From the NCBI GenBank assembly GCA_903858185.1, contig CAIOHT010000048.1, positions 1-53,280 on the forward strand: 53,280 nt of DNA, in the 5' to 3' direction. The first letter of the stretch is position 1, and each line of letters opens with the position of its first letter. Position numbers and translations under genes: made by a program. The notes below the pieces were generated by a model. The model saw only the letters and a list, made by a program, of their open reading frames with translations, was not told the DNA's origin and made no database searches. Origin of the DNA: an uncultured Caulobacterales bacterium (lineage in GTDB: Bacteria; Pseudomonadota; Alphaproteobacteria; Caulobacterales; Caulobacteraceae). Below are positions 18,241 through 26,950 of this stretch, in pieces.

Positions 18241-19460
18241 GCCCCGCGGACGCAGGCGCGGCCATCCATGAGGCGCGGGGACGGGTCGTCGCCGCGCTGG
18301 CCGCGCGGTTCCGCGACCTGGACCTGGCCGAAGACGCCTTCTCTGACGCCAGCCTGACGGCCCTGGCCATTTGGCCCGCCGATCCGCCGCGCGACCCGGC
18401 CGCCTGGCTGTGGCGGGCGGCCCTGCGCAAGGCGCTGGACGCCCTGCGCCGGCGCCGTATCCGCGAGACCGCCCTGCACGACGAGCCCGAGCCCGAGCCG
18501 AGCCCGGAGGACCTGGCCATGCTGGCTGAGCAGCCGATTCCCGATGAGCGCCTGCGCCTGATCTTCGTCTGCTGCCATCCGGCGCTGGCGCCGGAGGTCC
18601 GGGCGGCCCTGTCGCTGAAGGTGGTCTGCGGCCTGTCCACCGTCCGGCTGGCGCGGGCGTTTCTGGTCAGCGAGCCGGCCATGCTGCAGCGGATCACCCG
18701 GGCCAAGGCCAAGATCGCCGGCGCCGGCGTGCCGTTCGAGATCCCGGCCCGCGCCGCCTGGCCCGAGCGACTGGGCGCGGTTCTCGCGACGCTGGAGATC
18801 GCCTATGCCCAGGCCTATGAGGACGCGGCCTTGGCGGGGGACGCGGCCGACTTCGCGACCGAGGTCCTGCGGCTGTCAGGCCTGCTGGCCGAGCTGGTCC
18901 CGGACGATCCCGAGGTGCTGGCCCTGGCCACGCTGGTCCGGTTCGCCGAGGCGCGACGTCCGGCCCGCCTGGACGACAGCGGCGCGATGGTTCCGGTCAG
19001 CGAACAGGATGTGCGGCAATGGAACGCCCGGCTGATCGCCGAGGGCGCGGTTCTGCTGGACCGCGCCGCCGGCCTGCAGCGGACGGGCCCATATCAGATC
19101 CTCGCGGCCATCCACGGAGCGCATCTGTCGCGACGCGAGACGGGCGAGACGCCCTGGCGGGCAATCGCCGCGCTCTATGACGCGCTGCTGGTCCTTCGGC
19201 CCGGCGCCGTGACGGCGGTGAACCGCGCGGTGGCCATCGGTGCGTCGCAGGGACCGGCGGCCGGTCTGGCGGCGCTGGCGGCCGTGCGCACCGACCGGCG
19301 GCTGGAGTCCTGGCTGCCCTGGCAGGCCGCGCGGGCGTGGCTGTGCGAGCAGGCAGGGGAGGCGGAAGCGGCCCGGCAGGCGCTGGACGCAGCGCTCGCG
19401 CTTGAGCCGCCGCCGGCCGAGCGGCTGTTTCTGGAAGCCGCGCGGCGGAGGCTGGGGTGA
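18237..19460 (+). CDS. ECF42-type RNA polymerase sigma factor, apparent CTG start overlapping the YCII stop
   Basis: About 407 residues. Sigma region 2 begins at once (AIHEARGRVVAALAARF, DLDLAEDAFSDA). Then come the CCHPAL signature (ERLRLIFVCCHPAL), region 4 (AALSLKVVCGLSTVRLARAF) and a long C-terminal TPR-like extension (AALYDALLVLRPGAVTAVNR), as in ECF42 factors. The reading frame is open from the stop at 18072, but there is no ATG, GTG or TTG until 18519, which would delete region 2. The CTG at 18237-18239, inside CTGA with the YCII stop, is in the right place for the N-terminus. Alternatives are a -1 ribosomal frameshift fusing YCII to the sigma factor, or a sequencing error. No anti-sigma gene is nearby. 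Confidence 0.8.
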   Translation: MSPADAGAAIHEARGRVVAALAARFRDLDLAEDAFSDASLTALAIWPADPPRDPAAWLWRAALRKALDALRRRRIRETALHDEPEPEPSPEDLAMLAEQPIPDERLRLIFVCCHPALAPEVRAALSLKVVCGLSTVRLARAFLVSEPAMLQRITRAKAKIAGAGVPFEIPARAAWPERLGAVLATLEIAYAQAYEDAALAGDAADFATEVLRLSGLLAELVPDDPEVLALATLVRFAEARRPARLDDSGAMVPVSEQDVRQWNARLIAEGAVLLDRAAGLQRTGPYQILAAIHGAHLSRRETGETPWRAIAALYDALLVLRPGAVTAVNRAVAIGASQGPAAGLAALAAVRTDRRLESWLPWQAARAWLCEQAGEAEAARQALDAALALEPPPAERLFLEAARRRLG

Positions 19461-19465
19461 AGATA

Positions 19466-19623
19466 TCCTCTCCACGAAGTGGGGAGGGGGACCAGCCGAA
19501 GGCTGGTGGAGGGGCGGCGCCAGTGCGAGCGGCCCCAACCGGAATTCAGGTGCTTCCGGACGACCCGGAGCTGCCCCTCCACCATGCTCCGCATGGTCCC
19601 CCTCCCCACTGCGTGGAGAGGAT
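19466..19623. repeat. CCTCTCC...GGAGAGG intergenic repeat, copy 2
   Basis: Same architecture as 16205-16384: inverted ends TCCTCTCC and GGAGAGGA, the GGGGACCAGCC/GGCTGGTGG hairpin near the left, and TGCTCCGCATGGTCC near the right. The middle differs. It begins 6 nt after the sigma-factor stop. Confidence 0.85.
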
Positions 19624-19658
19624 TGAATGAGGGAGTTCGGCGCCCGATAACCGCCGCC

Positions 19659-21446
19659 ATGGATGACGCCGCCCTCTCTAACGCCCCCTTCCGTGACGCC
19701 CGCTATGCGCCGCGTGCTCTGAACATCGAACGCCGCGAGGACGGGTCGCTGGTGCTGGCCAATCCGACGCCGTTCCGGGCGGGATTCACCACCACGCTCG
19801 ATGCGCTGGTTCACTGGGCCGCGGCTGCGCCTGAGCGTGTCTGGCTGGCCGAGCGGGCCGGGGAGGGCTGGCGGACAGTCGACTACGCAACGGCGCTGAC
19901 CCAGGTCTCGGCCCTGGCCGGCGGCCTCAAGGGACTGGGCCTCAAGCGCGGCGACTGCCTGCTGATCCTGGCGCGCAACACCGTCGACCATGCCCTGATC
20001 TGCTACGCGGCGATGGCGCTGGGCGTTGCGGTAGCGCCCGTCTCGCCGCAGTACGGCCTGGCGGGCGCCGACCTGTCGCGGCTGGCCTATGCCTGCGGCG
20101 TGCTGAGCCCCGACGCCGTCTATGCCGATGATGCCGCGGCCTTTGCCGGCGCGCTGGAGGCGGACTTCCTCAAGGGGCTGCCCGTAGTGGCCAGCGCCAA
20201 CGCGCGGGCGACGGACATCGCGTTCGACAGCCTGCTGACCTCGGCGCCGACCGCCTTCACAGCCCAGCCGGACGACACCGCCAAGCTACTGCTGACCTCC
20301 GGCTCGACGGGCCGGCCCAAGGCGGTCATCGGCCTGCATCGGAACATCGCCATCAACGCCGCCCAGATCGCCGCCTGCTTCGACGACCCCGACCCGCCGG
20401 TGGTGGTCAATGCCGCGCCCTGGAGCCACAGCCTGGGCGCCAACGCCATCCTGCACATGGTCCTGCACCGGGGCGGGACGCTGTACATCGACGCCGGACA
20501 GCCGACCGCCGCGCGCTTCGCCGAGACGATCCGCAATCTCGGTGAGGTTTCGCCGACCTATCACAACATGGTGCCGGCCGGCTGGGGCCTGTTCGCCAGC
20601 GCGCTGGAGAAGGACGACGCTCTGGCGCGCACCTTCTTCAAACGGGTGCGGGTGCTGCAGTACGGCGGCGCCTCACTGGCCCAGAGCATCATCGACCGGG
20701 TGCAGGCGGTGGCCATCCGCCTGACCGGCGAGCGGATAACCTTCGCCACCGGCTACGGCTCGACCGAGACCGGGCCGACGGCCTGCAACATCCACTGGCT
20801 GAACGGCCGGGGCGGGATGATCGGCCTGCCGGTGCCGGGCACGGCGGTAAAGCTGGTGCCGGCCGGCGAAAAGTTCGAGATCCGTGTGAAGGGACCGCAG
20901 ATCTCGCCGGGCTACCTGGGCGAGCCGCAGCTGTCGGCCGACGCCTTCGACGAGGAGGGCTTTTATCGTCTGGGCGACGCGGCGCGGGCCATCGATCCGG
21001 CCGATCCTGAAGCGGGTCTGATGTTCGACGGTCGGCTGGTGGAGAACTTCAAGCTGGCCAGCGGAACGTTTGTGGCGGCCGGCGCCCTGCGGGTGGCGGC
21101 GGTCTCGGCCATCGGCGGCGCGGCGCTGGACGCGGTGGTCTGCGGCGAGGGGCAGGAGGGCGTCGGCCTGATGCTGTTCCTCGACCCTTCGTTCAACGCC
21201 CGCCACCCCGACCCTGCCGAGGTGCGCGAGGCGATCCGCAGCGGTCTGGCGAAGATGAACGCGGCGGCGAAGGGCGGCGGCGGCAAGATCTGGCGCGCCC
21301 TGATCCTCGACGGTGCCCCGGACGCCGCCAGCGGCGAGCTGACCGACAAGGGCTACATCAACCAGGCCATGGCGCGGGATCGGCGGCCGGCGGAAGTGGC
21401 GCGGCTGTTCGCGGAGACGCCGGATGACGGGGTGATGGTGTTCTAG
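19659..21446 (+). CDS. AMP-forming acyl-CoA synthetase, probable feruloyl-CoA synthetase
   Basis: A 595-residue adenylate-forming enzyme that activates a carboxylic acid to its CoA thioester. It has the P-loop motif LLTSGSTGRPKAVIG, the A5 region ATGYGSTETGPTA, the hinge FYRLGDAARAIDP, GLMFDGRLVENFKLASGTFV, and the C-terminal ELTDKGYINQ with the catalytic Lys. The opening RALNIERREDGSLVLANPTP and the overall motif set resemble feruloyl-CoA synthetases, but the substrate is inferred. The ATG at 19659 was chosen because upstream sequence in the same frame is the intergenic repeat. It overlaps the convergent lysoplasmalogenase gene by 4 nt. Confidence 0.85.
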   Translation: MDDAALSNAPFRDARYAPRALNIERREDGSLVLANPTPFRAGFTTTLDALVHWAAAAPERVWLAERAGEGWRTVDYATALTQVSALAGGLKGLGLKRGDCLLILARNTVDHALICYAAMALGVAVAPVSPQYGLAGADLSRLAYACGVLSPDAVYADDAAAFAGALEADFLKGLPVVASANARATDIAFDSLLTSAPTAFTAQPDDTAKLLLTSGSTGRPKAVIGLHRNIAINAAQIAACFDDPDPPVVVNAAPWSHSLGANAILHMVLHRGGTLYIDAGQPTAARFAETIRNLGEVSPTYHNMVPAGWGLFASALEKDDALARTFFKRVRVLQYGGASLAQSIIDRVQAVAIRLTGERITFATGYGSTETGPTACNIHWLNGRGGMIGLPVPGTAVKLVPAGEKFEIRVKGPQISPGYLGEPQLSADAFDEEGFYRLGDAARAIDPADPEAGLMFDGRLVENFKLASGTFVAAGALRVAAVSAIGGAALDAVVCGEGQEGVGLMLFLDPSFNARHPDPAEVREAIRSGLAKMNAAAKGGGGKIWRALILDGAPDAASGELTDKGYINQAMARDRRPAEVARLFAETPDDGVMVF

Positions 21447-22111
21447 GTCGCCTTTTCCCGCAAGGGGAACGACGTCAGAGCCCGCACCACCCCGACGCAG
21501 ATCAACAGCTGCCCGCCGTAGTAGGGCGCCCACACCGCCAGACCGGTGAGGAACGTCTCCGGCAACGGCCCCATCTTGGCGAAGATCACCAGGTCGCTGA
21601 TCAGGAACAGCAGCGCGCCAATGCCGACCGTGAAGCGCGGGAAGCGGCTGGTCCAGGCGGAGGCGGCCATCAGCGAGAGCCCTAGGGTGTAGAAGGCCAC
21701 GCCCGGCGCGCCGGCCCGGTCGGCGGGCAGCATGAAGGCGATGAACACCGCCGCTGGCACCAGCAGAACCGCCAGCGCCCGCTGGCTGCGACTCAGGGCC
21801 GGCCGGCGATTGCGCAGATAGAGGCCGATCGCCACGACATGCCCGAGCAGGAAGGCCACGGCGCCGACGATGAACTGGATGCCCAGCAGCACGTCGCCCG
21901 CCGCTCCCAGCGCCATCACCGCGGCCAGCAACCACCCGTCGCGGTCGCGCGCCTTGAGCGCCGCATAGACGGCCAGCAGCCCGACGCCCGAGCCCTTCCA
22001 GGCAAGGCTGGCGGCCTGCGACAGGTCCATCGGCCAGCTGGCGATATAGCTGACGCCGCCGATGACCGAGGCGATCAGCGCGAGCTGCGCAAGTCTGTCC
22101 CGTTGATCCAT
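21443..22111 (-). CDS. YhhN-family lysoplasmalogenase, integral membrane
   Basis: A 222-residue protein of about eight membrane helices with little outside them. It has the YhhN/TMEM86 features: KGSGVGLLAVYAA early, LGAAGDVLLGI, a GHVVAIGLYL helix, and the C-terminal SDLVIFAKM and WAPYYGGQLLI. Characterised members hydrolyse the vinyl-ether bond of lysoplasmalogens using conserved Asp residues in the GD and SD motifs. The ATG at 22111 (MDQRDRL) was chosen because the further upstream frame is not hydrophobic and overlaps the region before the divergent TPP enzyme. Confidence 0.88.
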   Translation of the reverse strand: MDQRDRLAQLALIASVIGGVSYIASWPMDLSQAASLAWKGSGVGLLAVYAALKARDRDGWLLAAVMALGAAGDVLLGIQFIVGAVAFLLGHVVAIGLYLRNRRPALSRSQRALAVLLVPAAVFIAFMLPADRAGAPGVAFYTLGLSLMAASAWTSRFPRFTVGIGALLFLISDLVIFAKMGPLPETFLTGLAVWAPYYGGQLLICVGVVRALTSFPLREKAT

Positions 22112-22257
22112 GATCTCCCCCGTCTGCCCCGTTGCCATCGATAGAGCGGCGAAACGTAGTGCGATAGACCCCCGTCCCGTTGAGGAGGAGAGCTTTGCGG
22201 GAGGTTGGCCTGCAGGCCGAAATGTTGGAAGGAGAACGACCCGCTGCGGAGACAACC

Positions 22258-23796
22258 ATGAACGGCGCCGACGCCCTGATCACCACCCTCGCCGACAACG
22301 GCGTGACCGCCTGCTTCGCCAATCCGGGCACCAGCGAGATGCAGTTCGTCTCGGCGCTGGACCGCGAGCCGCGCATGCGGTCGGTGCTGTGCCTGTTCGA
22401 GGGCGTGGCGACGGGGGCGGCGGACGGCTACGGCCGCATGGCGGGCAAGCCGGCCTGCACCCTGCTGCATCTGGGCGCAGGCTACGCCAACGGCGGGGCC
22501 AATTTGCACAACGCCCGGCGCGCGGGAACGCCGCTGGTCAATGTGATCGGCGAGCACGCCACCTATCACCGCCAGTACGACGCGCCGCTGAACTCGGACA
22601 TCGCCGGCTGGGCCGCGCCCAATAGCCTGTGGGTCAAGTCGGCCGAAAGCGCCGATGAGGTCGGGCCGCTGGCTGCCGAGGCCGTGCAGGCCAGCTTCGG
22701 CGCGCCGGGCGGCTGCGCCAGCCTGATCCTGCCGGCCGACAGCGCCTGGACCGAGACGACGGTGACCGGGCCTGTCCTGACGCCGTCGCCCAGGTCCGTT
22801 CCGGCGGCGGCCGATGTCGCCGCGATCGCCGCGCGCATCCAGGCCGCGAGCAAGCCGGTGATCCTGATGGGCGGGACCGCCTGTCTCGAGGGCGGTGTGC
22901 GCCAGGCCGGGCGAATCGCCGCCACCGGCGTGCGGACCCTGGTGGACACCTTCATCAGCCGCATCGCGCGCGGGGCCGGCCGGTTCGCCCCGGACAAGAT
23001 GATGTATTTCGGCGAGATGGCCCTGGCCGACCTGGAGGGCGTCGACCTGATGGTGCTCGTCGAGACCGTCGAGCCGGTGGCCTTTTTCGCCTATCCCGAC
23101 CGGCCCAGCCTGCTGACGCCGGAGGGTTGCGAGGCGGTCAGCCTTTGCGGCCGCGACGGGGACGGGAGCGCTGCGCTGCAGGCGCTGGCCGATGCGCTGG
23201 GCGCGCCTGAAGCGTCGCCGGTCGAGCCGCTGAAGCTGCCGGACATGCCGGTCGGGGCGCAGAACCCCTACACCATCGGGGCCTCGCTGGCCCGGCACAT
23301 GCCCGACAATGCGATCATCAGCGATGACGCCGTGACCGCCGGTCTCCCGGTCTGGCAGTCGACGAAGACCGCGCGGCCGCACGACTGGCTGTGCCTGACC
23401 GGTGGCGCGATCGGCCAGGGGATCCCGCTGGCGATCGGCGCGGCCGTGGCCTGTCCCGACCGCAAGGTGCTGAGCCTGAACGGCGACGGCGCGGCGATGT
23501 ACACGGTGCAGGGGCTGTGGACGATCGCCCGCGAGCAGCTGGACGTGACCGTGGTCGTGTTCGCCAACCACGCCTACCGGATCCTCAATATCGAGATGGG
23601 CCGCACGGGCGCCGGCAATCCCGGGCCGGCGGCGAAGAAGCTGCTCGACCTCGGCTCGCCGCGCATCGACTGGGTCAGCCTGGCCGGTGGCCTCGGCCTG
23701 CCGGCGGAGCGCTGCTCGACGGTGGAGGAGTTCGACGCGGCGATATCCCGCGCAATGACCACAAAGGGCCCGAGGTTCATCGAAGCGGCGCTGTAG
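22258..23796 (+). CDS. Thiamine-pyrophosphate enzyme, acetolactate-synthase large-subunit-like
   Basis: A 512-residue TPP-dependent enzyme with three domains. The N-terminal Pyr domain has NPGTSEMQF, the catalytic Glu in LFEGVATGAADGYGRMAGKP, and HLGAGYANGGANLHNARR. The central domain carries LMGGTACLEGG. The C-terminal PP domain has LCLTGGAIGQGIPLAIGAAV and the diphosphate motif GDGAAMYTVQGLWTIA. It is shorter than true acetolactate synthases (about 560-590) and has no regulatory subunit beside it, so a decarboxylase or lyase of the benzoylformate decarboxylase type is possible. The ATG at 22258 has GGAGA eight bases upstream. Confidence 0.88.
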   Translation: MNGADALITTLADNGVTACFANPGTSEMQFVSALDREPRMRSVLCLFEGVATGAADGYGRMAGKPACTLLHLGAGYANGGANLHNARRAGTPLVNVIGEHATYHRQYDAPLNSDIAGWAAPNSLWVKSAESADEVGPLAAEAVQASFGAPGGCASLILPADSAWTETTVTGPVLTPSPRSVPAAADVAAIAARIQAASKPVILMGGTACLEGGVRQAGRIAATGVRTLVDTFISRIARGAGRFAPDKMMYFGEMALADLEGVDLMVLVETVEPVAFFAYPDRPSLLTPEGCEAVSLCGRDGDGSAALQALADALGAPEASPVEPLKLPDMPVGAQNPYTIGASLARHMPDNAIISDDAVTAGLPVWQSTKTARPHDWLCLTGGAIGQGIPLAIGAAVACPDRKVLSLNGDGAAMYTVQGLWTIAREQLDVTVVVFANHAYRILNIEMGRTGAGNPGPAAKKLLDLGSPRIDWVSLAGGLGLPAERCSTVEEFDAAISRAMTTKGPRFIEAAL

Positions 23797-23803
23797 CGGT
23801 CGA

Positions 23804-23829
23804 TCCTCTCCGCGAAGCGGGGAGGGGAG
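23804..23829. repeat. Half copy of the CCTCTCC repeat
   Basis: CCTCTCCGCGAAGCGGGGAG followed by GGGAGG matches the left end of the copies at 16205 and 19466, with no right half. It lies between the TPP-enzyme stop and the terminator. Confidence 0.7.
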
Positions 23830-23838
23830 GAAAGAAAA

Positions 23839-23873
23839 GAAAAAGGCCCGCCGGAGCGATCCGGCGGGCCTTT
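23839..23873. terminator. Bidirectional intrinsic terminator
   Basis: Perfect 13-bp arms AAAGGCCCGCCGG (23842-23854) and CCGGCGGGCCTTT (23861-23873) around the loop AGCGAT. An A-rich run to the left gives the minus strand a long T-tract, so termination should be strongest for the cysteine-repeat gene; the plus strand has a short TTT. It lies between two convergent genes. Confidence 0.92.
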
Positions 23874-23895
23874 CCGTATCAGGTCAGTCGGGCGT

Positions 23896-25242
23896 TCAGC
23901 CGCCGGTCTTGTTCGTCGGCAACTTGCAGCCGCCGCCCACGCCGGCGGCCTGACGGCAGCTCAGCACTTCCTTGGGGCTGTCGGCCTTGGCCGCGTAGTT
24001 CAGCACCCAGCCCGGCAGGCCGTCCGAGCAGGCCACTTCGATGTAGCCGTCGCCCGAGTCCGTCTTGCCGATGACGCGGGCGTCGGACACGACGCAGGAG
24101 CCCTTGCCGAGGGCCTTCAGGTCGCTGCTGATCTTGACCACCGAGGCGGTCTTCGGCGTGAACGAGCACGCATAGCCCTGCAGTTCGGCGATGATGCAGT
24201 TGTAGACCCGGCCGGCGCCGTCGGCGTCGAACACGGCGACGCCGCCGTCCGGACGGTCAGAGCACTTCAGTTCGACCACTTCCTGCCGCGAGATGCGGAC
24301 CGGGAACAGGGCGTACTTCTCGACCTTGCAGGGGAAGCCGGCCTTGGTGGCCAGGCGGCTGTAGAGGCCGGCCTGCTCGGTCTTGGCTTCACGGGCGTCG
24401 GTCAGGGTGCATTCGGCGCCGCCCGGCGCGTTGGCGCAGTCGATGGTGCGGGCGAGCGATCCGTTGGCGGCGCGCTCGAGGACGTAGCCCTTGCCGTCCT
24501 GGCAGGCGACTTCGAAATAGATGGATCCACTCTGCGCCGTCAGAATGTAGCGCTTGTCCTTGACGACACAGTTCTTGCCCGAGGAGGCGGCCAGCTGGTC
24601 GACGAGGGCCATTTGGGTTTCGCGGGTGGTCAGCTCGCAGGACAGGTTGCCGCCCGGCTCGTAGGCTAGGCAGGTGTTGGCCTTGACGTCCTTGTTCGGG
24701 TCGGCCGGGAAGGAGGCGACGAGGATGTAGCCCGGGCCGTCGGCGCAGGAGACCTCGAAGAAGGTGTTCTTGGTGCTGGCGCCGATCGAGCGGGCCTTGT
24801 CGATGGCGCAGCTGACGCCCGACTTGGCGACCAGCGGAGCCAGGGCCTGGACCGGGTCGGCGTTGCCCGGCAGCTTGCAGGCCAGCGGGCCGGGCTTGCC
24901 GTCGGCGGTCGCCTTGCCCGTCTCCAGGCACGGGTAGTAGGCAGGCGGGGTGGTGGTGTCCTTGCCGGCGATGATCACGCCGCCCAGGCCCGGGTTACAG
25001 GCGACTTCGTAGAAGCCCTGCTTGGTCTTGGAATCGGCCCCGATCCAGCGAGCGTCGGCGATGGTGCAGTTGAGCCCTGCAGCGGTCGCCAGGGCGGGCG
25101 CTTCGGCCATGCCCTTTTGCCTCGACTTGGGGTCGACGCCGTCGGCCGCCGCGGCGGGCTTCTTGGCCGCCATCACGCTCGTGGCGGGCGCCGCCACGAA
25201 CAGGGCAAGAGCGGCCGCCAGGCCGATCTCGATGATCTTCAT
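23896..25242 (-). CDS. Secreted protein built of five four-cysteine repeats
   Basis: A 448-residue protein of unrecognised family. The signal peptide is MKIIEIGLAAALALFVAAPA ending around VMAA. After a Lys/Ala-rich linker come five units of about 80 residues, each with four Cys: 59/82/105/122, 145/166/191/202, 225/247/269/278, 305/327/349/359 and 383/405/429/439. There are no other Cys in the protein. The core of a unit is C-[TAV]-[IV]-x-[DK]-A-R-x-[IL]-G, then [YF]-[FY]?-E-V-[AS]-C-x-D-G, then G-[YW]-[IV]-L. The even count implies disulfides in the periplasm or outside. The ATG at 25242 has AGGAG eight bases upstream; the in-frame GTG at 25251 would abut it. Confidence 0.85.
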   Translation of the reverse strand: MKIIEIGLAAALALFVAAPATSVMAAKKPAAAADGVDPKSRQKGMAEAPALATAAGLNCTIADARWIGADSKTKQGFYEVACNPGLGGVIIAGKDTTTPPAYYPCLETGKATADGKPGPLACKLPGNADPVQALAPLVAKSGVSCAIDKARSIGASTKNTFFEVSCADGPGYILVASFPADPNKDVKANTCLAYEPGGNLSCELTTRETQMALVDQLAASSGKNCVVKDKRYILTAQSGSIYFEVACQDGKGYVLERAANGSLARTIDCANAPGGAECTLTDAREAKTEQAGLYSRLATKAGFPCKVEKYALFPVRISRQEVVELKCSDRPDGGVAVFDADGAGRVYNCIIAELQGYACSFTPKTASVVKISSDLKALGKGSCVVSDARVIGKTDSGDGYIEVACSDGLPGWVLNYAAKADSPKEVLSCRQAAGVGGGCKLPTNKTGG

Positions 25243-25382
25243 ATCGTGCACTCCTGGCAGATTCCTCGCGCGGACTTAAACGCGCGCTTTTTTCGAGGGT
25301 CAAGATCGCGCAACCCACTGGCGGAATTGCGGCGGGGGGCTGAACGGCCGATGATGGCCCCATTCATCGGGAGTGCAGGGCG

Positions 25383-26456
25383 TTGCGGGACGGCATTGAA
25401 GAGACGGCGACCGAGGTTCGGCGTCCCAAACTGGACTATCCGTTCGAGGCCGGACCGACGCCGGGCACGGGCGAGGCGCTCGACGTCGCGCCGGGCGTGA
25501 AGTGGCTGCGCATGCCGCTGGGCGGGGCGCTGCAATTCATCAACGTCTGGGCCATCGCCGACGGCGAGGGCTGGTGCGTGGTCGATACCGGCATGCAGAC
25601 GCGCGACACCGCCCAGGCCTGGCGGACGGCCTTCAAGGAGGGTCTGGAGGGCAAGCCGATCACGCGCGTGATCGTCACCCACCTGCACCCGGACCACATC
25701 GGACTGGCCGGCTGGATGACGCGCAAGTTCGATTGCCGGCTGTGGATGACGCGGCTGGAATACCTGCAGTGCCGGATGCTGGTGGCCGACACCGGTCGCG
25801 AGGCGCCCGAGGACGGCATCAACTTCTACAAGGCCGCCGGTTGGGACGAGGACGCGCTGGAGAACTACCGCACGCGGTTCGGCGGCTTCGGCAAGGCGAT
25901 CTACCAGCTCCCGGACAGCTATCGGCGCGTGAACGACGGCGAGGAGTTCCTGATCGGCGCCCACACTTGGCGCATCGTCACCGGCTGCGGCCACTCTCCG
26001 GATCATGCCTGCCTCTATTGCCCCGAGCTGAAGCTGCTGATTTCCGGCGACCAGGTGCTGCCGCGCATTTCGTCGAACGTCTCGGTGTTTCCGACCGAGC
26101 CGGAGGCCGATCCGCTCACCGACTGGATGGTGTCCTGCGCCAAGGTGAAGCGCGAGGTGCCTGACGAAGTGCTGGTGTTGCCGGCGCACAATGATCCGTT
26201 CCATGGCCTGCATGCGCGGCTCGATCACCTCATCGCCGGCCATGAGCGGTCGCTGGGCCGGCTGCAGGCGCTGCTGACCAGGGCCCCCAAGCGGGCGGTG
26301 GACGTCTTCGGCGCCCTGTTCGCCCGGCCCATCGGGCCGGATCTGCTTGGGATGGCCACGGGCGAGGGCCTCGCGCACATCAACTGCCTGATCGAGCGTG
26401 GCCAGGCGGTGGCCGAGGCGGATGCCGACGGTGTGATCTGGTACCGGGCGAGCTAG
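25383..26456 (+). CDS. MBL-fold metallo-hydrolase
   Basis: A 357-residue metallo-beta-lactamase-fold hydrolase. The metal motif THLHPDHIGLAGWM (HxHxDH) is intact. Further ligands are in TGCGHSPDHACLY (His), LLISGDQVLPRIS (Asp) and VLPAHNDPFHGL (His). The C-terminal part carries a helical tail as in the glyoxalase II-like/LACTB2 group. The substrate is not predictable. The apparent start is TTG at 25383 behind GGGAGTGCAGGG. No better start is available before the conserved KWLRMPLGGALQFINVW region, so the exact N-terminus is uncertain. It is the last gene before the MarR operator. Confidence 0.88.
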   Translation: MRDGIEETATEVRRPKLDYPFEAGPTPGTGEALDVAPGVKWLRMPLGGALQFINVWAIADGEGWCVVDTGMQTRDTAQAWRTAFKEGLEGKPITRVIVTHLHPDHIGLAGWMTRKFDCRLWMTRLEYLQCRMLVADTGREAPEDGINFYKAAGWDEDALENYRTRFGGFGKAIYQLPDSYRRVNDGEEFLIGAHTWRIVTGCGHSPDHACLYCPELKLLISGDQVLPRISSNVSVFPTEPEADPLTDWMVSCAKVKREVPDEVLVLPAHNDPFHGLHARLDHLIAGHERSLGRLQALLTRAPKRAVDVFGALFARPIGPDLLGMATGEGLAHINCLIERGQAVAEADADGVIWYRAS

Positions 26457-26463
26457 GGGACAT

Positions 26464-26499
26464 GCTTCACATGTGAACTTGATGTTTCGCATGTGAAGC
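26464..26499. promoter_or_regulatory. Palindromic operator before the MarR-SDR operon
   Basis: GCTTCACATG (26464-26473) and its exact complement CATGTGAAGC (26490-26499). The left arm also forms the perfect 12-bp palindrome TTCACATGTGAA (26466-26477), and TTCGCATGTGAA at 26487-26498 is a one-mismatch copy. It ends 16 nt before the MarR start codon, as expected for autorepression by a dimeric regulator. Confidence 0.85.
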
Positions 26500-26514
26500 A
26501 TATAGTGACGGTCG

Positions 26515-26946
26515 ATGACCGAACGGCCCCTCTTCTATGCCCTGCTGAAAGCCGCCCAGAAGCGCGTCGAGCGTTGGGTGGAGGCCGAGGCCGCCCAGAT
26601 CGAGGGCGTGACCTCGGCTCAGGCCGGGCTGGTGCTGTTTCTGGGCAAGTCGGACGGGGCGGCCATCGGCGACGCTGCAGAGGCGCTGGATGTGGCGCCT
26701 TCGGCCATGACGGGGCTGGTCGATCGCATGACCCGCGCAGGCTATGTCGAGCGACGGCCCGACCCCACCGACGGTCGCGGCCAGCGCCTCTATCTGACGC
26801 CGCAGGGCTGGTCGGCGCGCGAGCGGGCCGTCGCCCTGCTCGATGATCTCAACCAGCGCATGAGCGAAGGCCTTTCGGCGGAGGACGCGACGGTCGTCGC
26901 CCGCTGGCTGGAAGCCGTCGCTGTTAAATTCTCCAGGGAGGACTGA
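26515..26946 (+). CDS. MarR-family transcriptional regulator
   Basis: A 143-residue winged-helix regulator. The helix-turn-helix lies around GDAAEALDVAPSAMTGLVDR, followed by the wing MTRAGYVERRPDPTDGRGQRL, the MarR hallmark DxRD/G-type loop with Arg. The C-terminal helix closes the dimer interface. The start ATG follows a palindromic operator and the downstream SDR gene begins 4 nt after its stop, so the pair is probably one autoregulated operon. The inducer is unknown; it could be the SDR substrate. Confidence 0.93.
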   Translation: MTERPLFYALLKAAQKRVERWVEAEAAQIEGVTSAQAGLVLFLGKSDGAAIGDAAEALDVAPSAMTGLVDRMTRAGYVERRPDPTDGRGQRLYLTPQGWSARERAVALLDDLNQRMSEGLSAEDATVVARWLEAVAVKFSRED

Positions 26947-26950
26947 CCCC

